From positions 21,019 through 85,018 of the forward strand of contig JAKACX010000004.1 in assembly GCA_021821055.1 (NCBI GenBank): DNA of 64,000 bases, given 5' to 3'. Positions 1-7,170 of the stretch are shown one piece after another. Numbering within the stretch: position 1 is the stretch's first letter; every line of letters begins with the position of its first letter. Source of the stretch: Bacillota bacterium. Its GTDB lineage: Bacteria; Bacillota; Bacilli; Alicyclobacillales; SLC66. The notes beneath the pieces were generated by a model that was not told where the DNA came from, did no database searches, and saw only the letters and a program-made list of their open reading frames with translations. The position numbers and the translations under genes were made by a program.

Positions 1-95
1 GCTTCGGCGCGACAGTGCTTGCAAGCCAGCAGACAGGCGCGCGTGGACTCCCAAAACACCAGTATCGGGCGTTGGTCAAAATCGAGTGATTGCAT
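1..95 (-). CDS. Radical SAM protein, N-terminal fragment (gene runs off the window)
   Basis: Reading leftwards from an ATG at 95, the 31 visible codons begin MQSLDFDQRPILVFW and contain CLLACKHC, the CxxxCxxC motif that binds the 4Fe-4S cluster of radical SAM enzymes. The 'VFW.STRAC..AC.HCRAEA' context is typical of radical SAM/SPASM proteins of the heme-modification and peptide-maturation type. A GGGGTGG stretch lies about 6 nt before the ATG; an in-frame GTG at 104 is the alternative start. The rest of the gene lies outside the window, so its exact substrate cannot be judged. Confidence 0.85.
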   Translation of the reverse strand, partial: MQSLDFDQRPILVFWESTRACLLACKHCRAE

Positions 96-255
96 CTGCG
101 CCACCCCGTCTCGTCTTTCTACTCCTTCCAATGTACCGCCTTCAGCCCTGTCCTGCATGAGCAACTTGAACTATTAGGCGCGGTGTGCAGGCATAGGCGT
201 CGCGTGTCATTCGCGAGCCATCATTCGTGCGTCTCACCCGTCTGTTAGGGTTTAC

Positions 256-537
256 CTATTTTTTGTAAGAATCGGAGTCGGGATCGAGGCGATTTGCGAT
301 GGTCTCTGCGACGTCGCTCGCCGCCCTCGAACCTCTGCTCACGACTTTGGACCCCTTGTTCATGGCCACCGTGGCCGTCGACACCGTGGAATGCAGCAGA
401 TTGCCAGGCGCCGCGACAACCCTGTCGACGATGCCGCCGGTCTTGGCCCCAACGTTGCCCATTTTCTCCTCCGCCCGTCCCATTCCGCGCCTCGGTGCAG
501 ATTTGCTGGCGCCCCTGAGTTTTCCTCTGTCAGTCAT
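256..537 (-). CDS. Small basic hypothetical protein, 93 aa
   Basis: The 93-residue product is rich in Arg, Lys, Gly, Ser and Ala and has no obvious membrane segment. It starts MTDRGKLRGASKSAPRRGMG and ends in a short acidic stretch, DPDSDSYKK. The start is supported by GGGAGG ten nt upstream of the ATG at 537. I do not recognise a family. It lies upstream of and in the same direction as the radical SAM gene, separated by about 150 bp, so co-transcription is possible but not shown. The strong ribosome site is the main reason for accepting it. Confidence 0.6.
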   Translation of the reverse strand: MTDRGKLRGASKSAPRRGMGRAEEKMGNVGAKTGGIVDRVVAAPGNLLHSTVSTATVAMNKGSKVVSRGSRAASDVAETIANRLDPDSDSYKK

Positions 538-873
538 GGCGTGTTAGCCTCCCGTTTTTCTAAAAAAGGTGAATATTTAGGCAAAATACAGCGAACCAAA
601 GTGCCCACGCAACCAATCGGTGATCGCCGCGCATCCTGTTCGATCACCCTCACCCCGCATATAAATCCCTAATATTCAGGTGATTCTTTTATAATACCAT
701 AATGCCAGTAATTAGTCAAAGAAGATTAAGCTTAATTCGCTGTGTAAGAGTGGTATACGCGATTTCTCGTTTCTCCAAAGGATGGATGAAGTGTGCTACA
801 CTTCAATAAAGTACGCGTCGATAGAGTTGTTCAGAAGGGCAGGCCAGTTGGCCATATGAAGGGGGAGACGGAG
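538..873. other. Intergenic region between divergent genes
   Basis: This 336-bp AT-rich stretch separates two divergent genes and must carry both promoters. The only clear structure is a 7-bp inverted repeat at 787-805 on the lipoprotein side. Possible -10-like hexamers occur near 690-695 but have no matching -35 box that I can defend. Confidence 0.5.
787..805 (+). promoter_or_regulatory. Inverted repeat around a -10-like box, possible operator
   Basis: TGAAGTG-TGCTA-CACTTCA is a perfect 7-bp inverted repeat whose centre includes TACACT, a plausible -10 hexamer for the lipoprotein/MFS gene pair that begins at 874. No good -35 box is visible, which would fit activator- or repressor-controlled transcription. 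Function is inferred from position only. Confidence 0.4.
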
Positions 874-1254
874 ATGAAGTTTCGGGTGGCAGCTGTTGCC
901 GCGACATTGGCGGTGACCGTCTTGACAGGATGCGGCGCGGGAGGCGGAGCCGCGGGGGGCATGAGTTCCCCAGGTACGACGACGTCCGGCAGCGCCGCGA
1001 CACACTCGGGTGCGCCAGTTGTGACGGTCAAGAATGGGGCTTTCTCCAGTAAGTCGTTGACGGTGAAGACCGGTACGGCGGTGAAGTTCGTCTTTGATGG
1101 AATGGGCAAGGATCGATTTGTGATCGTCGGGGGCGCCAAGTCGCCAACCGTCAGCCCTGGCCAGTCCTGGACATATGTCTTTCGGCACCCGGGGTCGTTT
1201 ACGGTTGAGATGAACGCAATGACATACATTAAGATGAAGGTTTCGGTGAAGTGA
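874..1254 (+). CDS. Lipoprotein with cupredoxin-like domain lacking copper ligands
   Basis: The 126-residue product has a lipoprotein signal peptide (MKFRVAAVAATLAVTVLTGC, lipobox LTGC with the lipidated Cys at position 20), a Gly/Ser/Thr-rich linker, then a beta-rich domain of about 80 residues beginning APVVTVKNGAF that resembles Cupredoxin_1 folds. Its only Cys is the lipidated one and the usual His positions are absent, so a type 1 copper site is unlikely. The start at 874 is chosen over upstream codons because GGGGGAG precedes it and the signal peptide begins there. Its stop overlaps the GTG of the MFS transporter by 4 nt, implying translational coupling and a shared role, perhaps in sensing or chaperoning a transported compound. 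Confidence 0.7.
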   Translation: MKFRVAAVAATLAVTVLTGCGAGGGAAGGMSSPGTTTSGSAATHSGAPVVTVKNGAFSSKSLTVKTGTAVKFVFDGMGKDRFVIVGGAKSPTVSPGQSWTYVFRHPGSFTVEMNAMTYIKMKVSVK

Positions 1255-2471
1255 TCCGCGCCGGACGGTGGACAGCGCTGTTTTGGATCACGCTGGCAGA
1301 GCTGCTGGCCATGAGCGTGTGGTTTAGCGCATCGGCCGTTGCCCCGACGTTGGAACGGGATTGGCATGTGCCGAGACCGGATGCTGTCTGGTTGACGTCA
1401 AGCGTCCAGTTGGGCTTTGTCGTCGGCGCGCTCGCCAGCGCGACTTTTGGCCTGCCAGACCGCATCCGGCCGCGCAGGCTGATGGGCTGGGGGACACTTG
1501 GCGCCGGACTGTGCACGGCGCTCATCCTGTTGTTTCCGGACGGGGGGCTATGGCCCTTCCTGCTCCGCGGGCTGACGGGTGTGTGTCTGGCTGTCGTCTA
1601 CCCTGTGGCGGTTCAGTGGGTAGCGGCGTGGTTTCCACAGAAACGGGGGCTTGCCGTCGGCGCCTTGATCGGCGGTCTGACGGTGGGCTCCGCCCTGCCG
1701 CACCTGCTGACAGGTCTGCCGTCGCTGCAGGATTGGCAAGCCGTTATGGGCGGAAGCGCAGCGTTGGCCGGCGTTGCCTGGGTCTTGATCCTGTGGGTGG
1801 TCCCGGAAAACGCGGAACCCTTTCGCGCCCAGGAGTTTCGTTGGAACAGCGTCGGCGCAGTCCTGCGCGACCGTCCGGTCATGCTGGCCAACCTCGGGTA
1901 TTGGGGGCACATGTGGGAACTCTACGCCATGTGGACATGGCTTCCTGCGTTTCTTCTGGCGAGTTGGACGCCGCTTCTGCCCCGTATGGCCATCGTTCGC
2001 CTGGTCGGCTGGGCGAGTTTTGCAGCCATCGGTTTGAGCGGAGTGCTCGGAGCGTTGGTGGGCGGGCGGCTCGCCGACCGCGTCGGTCGCACTACTGTTA
2101 CGACCGTCTCGCTGGTCGTGAGCGGTGTCATGTGCCTTGTCATAGGGTTCACTTTTCGCCAGGGCGTCTGGTTGACCCTGTTGCTGGCGCTGATTTGGGG
2201 ATTCAGCGTCATCGCCGATTCGGCGCAGTTCTCCGCGGCGGTCACAGAATTGAGTCCGGCAAGCCGGCAGGGAAGCGCGCTCACGATCCAGATGGCTGTG
2301 GGCTTTCTGATCACGATCGGATCGATCAATCTCGTGGGAGTCGTGGAGCCTGTTCTCGGCTGGCCGCGCATTTTTATGTTGTTGGCGGTAGGGCCACTCG
2401 TGGGAATCACGGCGATGCAGCGTTTGCGCGGCCTCCCCGAGGCCCGTCAAATGGCGGGCGGGCGACGGTAA
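1251..2471 (+). CDS. MFS transporter, 12 TM
   Basis: The 406-residue product is almost entirely hydrophobic helices with the length and layout of a major facilitator transporter. An MFS-type loop (GLPDRIRPRRLMG) follows TM2, and a second one (GGRLADRVGRTT) sits at the equivalent place in the C-terminal half. It starts at a GTG that overlaps the TGA of the lipoprotein gene (GTGA), so the two are translationally coupled. The substrate cannot be read from the sequence; the closest general resemblance is to anion or small organic acid permeases. Confidence 0.85.
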   Translation: MIRAGRWTALFWITLAELLAMSVWFSASAVAPTLERDWHVPRPDAVWLTSSVQLGFVVGALASATFGLPDRIRPRRLMGWGTLGAGLCTALILLFPDGGLWPFLLRGLTGVCLAVVYPVAVQWVAAWFPQKRGLAVGALIGGLTVGSALPHLLTGLPSLQDWQAVMGGSAALAGVAWVLILWVVPENAEPFRAQEFRWNSVGAVLRDRPVMLANLGYWGHMWELYAMWTWLPAFLLASWTPLLPRMAIVRLVGWASFAAIGLSGVLGALVGGRLADRVGRTTVTTVSLVVSGVMCLVIGFTFRQGVWLTLLLALIWGFSVIADSAQFSAAVTELSPASRQGSALTIQMAVGFLITIGSINLVGVVEPVLGWPRIFMLLAVGPLVGITAMQRLRGLPEARQMAGGRR

Positions 2472-2493
2472 GGCCGGTGCGTCTTCTTTGTAT

Positions 2494-2526
2494 GCCTGCC
2501 GTAATGTAGATTGTCACATGTCCCTT
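2494..2526. repeat. Fragment of type C dispersed repeat (right end)
   Basis: GCCTGCCGTAAT followed by TTGTCACATGTCCC closely matches the right end of the complete type C element at 51321-51441 (GCCTTCCGTAAT...TTTATCACATGTCCC). It lies at the 3' end of the DUF3050 gene, with the partial type A copy at 3314-3357 just beyond the other end of that gene. Confidence 0.6.
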
Positions 2527-3289
2527 ATTGGCGCGCGATTTCCTCGACCACGCCGTCCCACAGCGCGATCCGCGCCTGTATGGCGCGCGTTGCAGCCGAG
2601 GCGGCCTGTCTTTCGCGGACAGCGTCGCCGCCGCAGAGGTGGTCCAGGATCTGTTGTGCCAGTGGGCCATGTTGATCCCCGTCGAGCATGATGTGGCGCT
2701 CCAGGTAGTAGTTCAGGCGCTGTGCAGACGGATCGCCCGCACGCACTTCCCGCAGGAGTTCGGAAAACATGCCCGGGATGATATCTTCGCGGCCGTAGAA
2801 GAAGGCGGCGCTCACCTCGTGTGTTCCGGCGTTCTGCGCAATGTCGAGCGTGGTGCGCACAAAATTGTGAACGGAGGGAGGCAACTCTGCGCGGTCGAGC
2901 GCTTCGAGCGCAGGGGATCCGTTGCGGATGTCGGCGACAAAGCGTTGGATCGGACGCACATCAGCCCCGCTCTCAACCATCGCCGCGACGTACAGGTCAA
3001 AGTGGCTGATGAAGCCGCCGGCGCCGTCCTCGTCGCACTCTTCGCCAAGCACGATATCATTGATAAACCGCGTGTACAGTGGTTGCGGACGGGGAATCCA
3101 CGGAACCTCGACGCAGGTGAGGTCGTTTTGCAGTCGCTTCAGGAGGCTCATAAAGTCCCAGACTGCGAACACGTGGTGCTGCATGAATATCCGGGTGCGT
3201 TCAGCCGTATCAATGCGCCCATACATGGGGTGCGCGAGCAACTGTTCCCGTATGGCGCCGAGAGATTCCGAGGTTTGCCGTACTTCCAT
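2525..3289 (-). CDS. DUF3050 family protein (heme-oxygenase-like fold)
   Basis: The 254-residue product matches the DUF3050 pattern: an HPMYGRI segment, then FMQHHVFAVWDFMSLLKRLQ, later 'SAAFFYGREDIIPGMF' and 'YYLERHIMLDGDQHGPLA'. The conserved His/Glu residues suggest a helical metal-binding fold like heme oxygenase or TenA, but no reaction is established for this family. I chose the ATG at 3289 (MEVRQ) because GGAGG lies 11 nt upstream; longer versions would be translated from the adjacent type A repeat and are spurious. Confidence 0.8.
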   Translation of the reverse strand: MEVRQTSESLGAIREQLLAHPMYGRIDTAERTRIFMQHHVFAVWDFMSLLKRLQNDLTCVEVPWIPRPQPLYTRFINDIVLGEECDEDGAGGFISHFDLYVAAMVESGADVRPIQRFVADIRNGSPALEALDRAELPPSVHNFVRTTLDIAQNAGTHEVSAAFFYGREDIIPGMFSELLREVRAGDPSAQRLNYYLERHIMLDGDQHGPLAQQILDHLCGGDAVRERQAASAATRAIQARIALWDGVVEEIARQ

Positions 3290-3313
3290 CGCCAGATCAT
3301 CCTCCATCCGAGT

Positions 3314-3357
3314 TTGCCATGTGCGGCGCATCCGCACGAAAGCGAATTATGAAAATG
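3314..3357. repeat. Type A dispersed repeat, partial copy A1
   Basis: GCCATGTGCGGCGCATCCGC, a short spacer and ATTATGAAAATG reproduce the first half of the type A element seen complete at 6919-7015, 16683-16777 and 50864-50959. The second half (GCGCCGCAGATGGC and CGCATTTT) is missing. It fills the gap between the DUF1861 and DUF3050 genes. Confidence 0.75.
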
Positions 3358-3375
3358 TGTGCCAGGCGGCCCGGC

Positions 3376-4332
3376 CTACGCAATGATCGGGCCGGAGTCT
3401 TCAAAGTCGACAAACGGATCCGCAATTTCCAGGCTGTATGCCTCCGCGTCGCTTGCCCCCACGTACAGCGTCGCTGTGCGGTCGGAATGCCGCACGATGC
3501 CGCCGCTGAAAATGACGTCGGCAAGATCCGGGCGTTTGGAGGGGCCCTGAGGAAAGTCACTGCGCGTGGCAATGATCCTTACGGGAGACTTCTCGCCCGT
3601 CTTCGGGTTCACGACAAACGACATCGCATGGTAGTGCAGCACTCCGGCTTCGTCACCGTAAGCGATGTGGCCCAGAACGCCCAGAAAGCCATTTTTCAGC
3701 AGGTGGATCTCGTTGGCCCCGCCCCATTCATCATTCCGGAATTGATCGAAAAAAAGATTTGCCTTCATGATTTGCCCCTCGGAGAACTCCTCCAGTGACT
3801 GGATCGTGGTGAACCCGATGACGGCCCTTCTTCCTTCGATTCCCGTCGGACGGGAGAAAACCCCGATCGTCCCATCAGGCAGTCCTATCAGCCGGATGTC
3901 CTTCATGTTCCAGGGTCCGCTCGCAAGGAGGTCAAGATGATGCAGGGACTTTCCCCCGTACAGCACTGTCTTCCAGCCCGTGATTTTTTCTTCGTCCGGT
4001 GAACCAAAGTAGACCTTAACGCCGCCCAACGTCCATTCATCACCGAGTTGAACGACAAAGGGATCCTGCAGGTGGTAGGTGGGGAATTCATGGTTGGCAG
4101 TCCAGACGCCGCGCGTGGAAGTAAAGAACATGACTTCCGAGTCTTCTGAGTCTCGGGCATCGACTCTGCCGACAATGTAGGTTGTCCCTCCGTGGGGGAA
4201 GGGGGCGGTGATGTTATAGACATCCCGGTTGCCGACCCCCTCGAACTGTAGTCTTGTCCCCTTGTTCGGGCCCGGATTGTACTCCTGAAGCAATTCTCTG
4301 CAGCTTTTCGCCTTCCATTCCAGTTTCATCAT
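3376..4332 (-). CDS. DUF1861 family protein, GH130-like five-bladed propeller
   Basis: The 318-residue product begins with CRELLQEYNPG...GVGNRDVYNITAPF and carries repeated beta-blade patterns (GRVDARDSEDSEVMFF, LQDPFVVQLGDEW, WNMKDIRLIGLPDG, FSGGIVRHSDRTATLYVGAS) typical of DUF1861. This family is related to GH130 mannoside phosphorylases. The start ATG at 4332 has AAGGAT upstream. It overlaps the 3' end of the upstream glycosidase-like gene by 119 nt, which is long for bacteria. As the last gene of a GT4/glycosidase-like/DUF1861 operon it probably acts on a beta-mannoside-type glycan or glycoconjugate; the specific reaction is inferred. Confidence 0.8.
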   Translation of the reverse strand: MMKLEWKAKSCRELLQEYNPGPNKGTRLQFEGVGNRDVYNITAPFPHGGTTYIVGRVDARDSEDSEVMFFTSTRGVWTANHEFPTYHLQDPFVVQLGDEWTLGGVKVYFGSPDEEKITGWKTVLYGGKSLHHLDLLASGPWNMKDIRLIGLPDGTIGVFSRPTGIEGRRAVIGFTTIQSLEEFSEGQIMKANLFFDQFRNDEWGGANEIHLLKNGFLGVLGHIAYGDEAGVLHYHAMSFVVNPKTGEKSPVRIIATRSDFPQGPSKRPDLADVIFSGGIVRHSDRTATLYVGASDAEAYSLEIADPFVDFEDSGPIIA

Positions 4333-5437
4333 GATCCTTCACAGTCCTCGCCAAGTGGGCAATACAGTAGGAAATAATGCTCTCCGAACCTTGGTTCAGG
4401 TTCAATCCTTCTGGATGAATGCCATCATAACATGCGCCTGTCTGTGAGTCGATCAATGAATGGTTCATGGAGTTGCGGCCGTGAAACCATTCCAGGCACC
4501 GCGTCGCGAATGTCAGGTACGAGGGGGCGCCCAAGACATAGTATGCTTCCTGGCAGGCAAGCATCGTCTCGCAGGGTTCGATCGGCTGCTCGTCGTATCG
4601 AGCGGCCTGACCGCCGCGCACCAGCCAGCCATGACTGCCGACCGGGCGGAAGTATCCCTGGGGAGAAAATGTCACGGACAGCAAGAAATCGAGGCTCTCT
4701 TGCGCTGTCTTCTGAAGATCCCAAGCGGCGGAGCATATGTGCGACGCCTTGAAGAGAGCCCATGGCAGCATGGCGTTGCCGTACGCGATGACGTCCTCGA
4801 ACCAGTGCCACCCGGGACCATTCGTCGCGGCGTACTGCGTTTGCAGGCGGGAGGCCAGGTCCTCCACGATACCGACAATCGCCTCCCGGGGAAGGAATTC
4901 GGCAGTGCCGTCGCTCACTGCGTGAGGGTAAGGGAACGCGTAATCCGTTGCGTCGGGTGTATCGAGCACGTAGCACAACCCGACGATCGCGTACGCCATG
5001 GCTCTTGGAGAGTTCAGGTTCCGCAGGTTTGGCAGGGCTTCGTTTAGCATGTACCTGCACGTGTTGTGCATGTTGTCCGGCACGGCCTGTGCTGACAGCG
5101 TGTAGCCGATCGCCCACAGGCACCGTCCAAAGCAGTCCTCCGACCCCTGTTCCTCGAGAAACGTGCGGTTATAGTCCATGAAGTTGCGGAAATTCCCGTC
5201 CCTGTTCTGGGCGTGATGGACGAAAGACAGGTAGGTGCGGATGAGATTCAGGGAACCGGCGTCGTGTTGCGTCTCGTACAGCATCACTGCGGCAATCAAT
5301 GCCCTCGCGTTGTCGTCCGTCGTATATCCCTCTTTGCGGTCTGGAACGCCGAACTTCGTGTGCTGGAAGATCCCTGTGTCGTCCGTCAGGCCATACAGAT
5401 GTTCGGTACGCAGCGGCATATTCACCCATTCGTCCAT
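4214..5437 (-). CDS. (alpha/alpha)-barrel glycosidase-like protein of a GT operon
   Basis: The 407-residue product has alpha/alpha-toroid features: FGVPDRKEGYTTDDNARALIA near residues 29-49, 'RNFMDYNR', 'GRCLWAIGYTL' and a 'WHWFEDVIAYGNAMLPWALF' segment. Proteins with this pattern commonly follow GT4 glycosyltransferases and DUF1861 or GH130 genes. Its ATG lies directly after the TAA of the GT4 gene, and an in-frame Met (MPLRTEHLYG) seven codons in is an alternative. The last roughly 40 residues (from KDHDETGMEG) look non-conserved and lie inside the DUF1861 overlap, so the C-terminus may be a read-through tail. Probable role: trimming or binding the sugar made by the upstream enzyme. Confidence 0.8.
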   Translation of the reverse strand: MDEWVNMPLRTEHLYGLTDDTGIFQHTKFGVPDRKEGYTTDDNARALIAAVMLYETQHDAGSLNLIRTYLSFVHHAQNRDGNFRNFMDYNRTFLEEQGSEDCFGRCLWAIGYTLSAQAVPDNMHNTCRYMLNEALPNLRNLNSPRAMAYAIVGLCYVLDTPDATDYAFPYPHAVSDGTAEFLPREAIVGIVEDLASRLQTQYAATNGPGWHWFEDVIAYGNAMLPWALFKASHICSAAWDLQKTAQESLDFLLSVTFSPQGYFRPVGSHGWLVRGGQAARYDEQPIEPCETMLACQEAYYVLGAPSYLTFATRCLEWFHGRNSMNHSLIDSQTGACYDGIHPEGLNLNQGSESIISYCIAHLARTVKDHDETGMEGEKLQRIASGVQSGPEQGDKTTVRGGRQPGCL

Positions 5438-6616
5438 TTAACTCGCGCTCCCCGTCCGTGGTTGGGCGCGTCCCGCCACCTTGCGAACCAAGGACGCATA
5501 CTGCTTCGCCACTTCGTTCCACATCATGGTGCGGCCGAGCGAGAGCGTCTGCACCTCCATCTGCATCTTGCGTTCGGGATCATCCAGCACCTGCAGGATG
5601 CTCGCTTCCAAAGCGCCCGAATCGCGAAAGTCAGTCAACAGACCTCGGCCGCCGGCAAGCATTTCCTTCGCGTACCGATAGGGAGTCGAGATGATGACCC
5701 TGCCGTAGCCCACCCCATACGCCAGAGTGCCGCTCACGGCCTGGTCCTGGCCGAGGTAGGGCGTGATATAGATATCGGACAGGACGAGAGCCTGGACGAT
5801 CTCTTCCTGAGTCAAGAGCTTGTCAATGAATTGGATATTCGATTCCAAGTGCAACTGAGACGTCTGGTCCACCAGTTTTCTGCGGTAGACTTCACCGAAT
5901 TCTCGTTTCACCACCGGGTGTGTCTTCCCCAGGATCCGATAGAGTACCTGAGGGTGTCGGGCAGCGACGCCCGCGAGGGCGTCGATCGCATATTCGATCC
6001 CTTTGCCTGGACTCAGGAAGCCAAACGTCGAGAGTATGGCGCGTCCCGTGAGTCCATGGCGTTCCTTGAGCGCGTCGCGCGTTTCCGTCAACACGGTCGG
6101 CACACCATGATGGAGCATCTCGATCTTGTTACGTTCTATGCCATAAATAGAGACTAGGTCTTCCACTGTGATCTGTGCCATCGTGATGACTTTGAAGCTG
6201 AGTTCTCCGAGTCGGTTGACGATGAACCGCTGCTTCGGCGTGGGCTGCGCGAGAACCGTATGGAACACCACGATAAGGGGCATTTTCACTCGGCGCGCCA
6301 GTTCGAGTACGTATTCACCGCTTTCGCCTCCATAAATGCCGAATTCATGTTGGATCACGAGGAGATCGACGTTGGACTGATTCAACACAAGCGCGGCCCT
6401 TCGATAATCTGCTTGATCCTGCTGACTGATCTGCGCGATGACGCGACTTCCGTATCGATAGGTTTCGTCGTCATTCATTGCCACGGCCACAGGAGGATTG
6501 AAGTCCCGGATCTGAGAGATCGCGTCGGCGAGGTCTTTCGTAAAAGTGGCCAGCCCGCATTCTCGGGGCAAGCAGGTGCTTAGGAATGCGATATTCAGTT
6601 TACGATTGCTCTCCAA
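5438..6616 (-). CDS. GT4 family glycosyltransferase
   Basis: The 392-residue product is a GT-B fold transferase. The N-terminal domain starts KLNIAFLSTCLPRECGLATFT, with VIQHEFGIYGGESGEYV and VVFHTVLAQPT motifs. The C-terminal nucleotide-sugar domain has FGFLSPGKGIEYAIDALA, YRILGKTHP and DIYITPYLGQDQAVSGTLAYGV. The start is a TTG at 6616 with AGGAG 11 nt upstream; the nearby ATGATG is out of frame. It is first in a three-gene operon driven by the promoter at 6800-6828 and preceded by a leader terminator at 6664-6701. The acceptor and donor sugars are not determinable, although the DUF1861/GH130-like partner makes a mannose-containing product plausible. Confidence 0.88.
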   Translation of the reverse strand: MESNRKLNIAFLSTCLPRECGLATFTKDLADAISQIRDFNPPVAVAMNDDETYRYGSRVIAQISQQDQADYRRAALVLNQSNVDLLVIQHEFGIYGGESGEYVLELARRVKMPLIVVFHTVLAQPTPKQRFIVNRLGELSFKVITMAQITVEDLVSIYGIERNKIEMLHHGVPTVLTETRDALKERHGLTGRAILSTFGFLSPGKGIEYAIDALAGVAARHPQVLYRILGKTHPVVKREFGEVYRRKLVDQTSQLHLESNIQFIDKLLTQEEIVQALVLSDIYITPYLGQDQAVSGTLAYGVGYGRVIISTPYRYAKEMLAGGRGLLTDFRDSGALEASILQVLDDPERKMQMEVQTLSLGRTMMWNEVAKQYASLVRKVAGRAQPRTGSAS

Positions 6617-6663
6617 AAGAACATCATCTCCTATTTGTTATAGTAAATTCCATGATGGTGCAT

Positions 6664-6701
6664 AAAAAAAGAAATAAGCGAAGCTCTTCTTGACGAGCTC
6701 C
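6664..6701 (-). terminator. Leader terminator (attenuator) of the sugar operon
   Basis: In the transcript, GGAGCUC (6701-6695) pairs with GAGCUUC (6686-6680) across an 8-nt loop and is followed within a few nt by UUAUUUCUUUUUUU. This is a good intrinsic terminator, placed between the promoter at 6800-6828 and the TTG start at 6616, so expression must depend on read-through or antitermination. The controlling signal is not visible. Confidence 0.65.
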
Positions 6702-6799
6702 CGTTATCTCTTTCCATTCTGACTATTTAGTTCTAGATATACTGATGTCGATTTCCTGATTATCTGTGTTTCATGCAACTCAAAATACATTGCTAATAA

Positions 6800-6828
6800 A
6801 CTATATCACATTGCAATTTAATTGTCAA
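6800..6828 (-). promoter_or_regulatory. Sigma-A promoter of the sugar operon
   Basis: On the minus strand TTGACA (6828-6823), a 17-nt spacer and TATAGT (6805-6800) form a near-perfect vegetative promoter. The expected start is near 6793, giving a leader of about 175 nt that contains the terminator at 6664-6701. Confidence 0.85.
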
Positions 6829-6918
6829 TGAAGGTTCGAGTGCCCGAAGACCGTTGGTCGCATTTCGTCCGCGGGGATCACCCGAGTGCTGGCCTCTCGG
6901 AGTGTATGATAGTTAGGC

Positions 6919-7015
6919 CGCCATGTGCGGCGCATCCGCCCACCAGTGAGTCATGAACATGCGATTCAATCAGGCGCCGCAGATGGCACCGTGCAGATTC
7001 GCTCGCATTTTACGG
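6919..7015. repeat. Type A dispersed repeat, full copy A2
   Basis: This about 97-bp copy contains arm a (GCCATGTGCGGCGC, 6920-6933), arm b (AACATGCGA, 6956-6964), arm a' (GCGCCGCAGATGGC, 6974-6987) and arm b' (CGCATTTT, 7004-7011). The a-b-a'-b' order means the two inverted repeats interleave. It is highly similar to the reverse-oriented copies at 16683-16777 and 50864-50959. Confidence 0.85.
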
Positions 7016-7170
7016 GTAGCTGGACATGTGATAGAATTACAGGTATGGGCTCATCTGAAGATCGGTGGATCATGAAAGTATGAGTCGATGCAGCTTTTCG
7101 GGTGGCGAGAGACAGTCGCATGGCGAAGACAGGACTGTACTGGAGTTCGGGAACTTGGGAGGCTGTTTGG

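Larger units (their letters stand above)
6617..7170. other. Divergent intergenic region, 554 bp
   Basis: This AT-rich stretch carries the promoter (6800-6828) and leader terminator (6664-6701) of the leftward sugar operon. A type A repeat (6919-7015) follows, then GGACATGTGATAG at 7021-7033, which resembles the terminal repeat of the type C element. The promoter of the rightward chemosensory kinase must lie in the right part but I see no good sigma-A pair. Confidence 0.6.
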
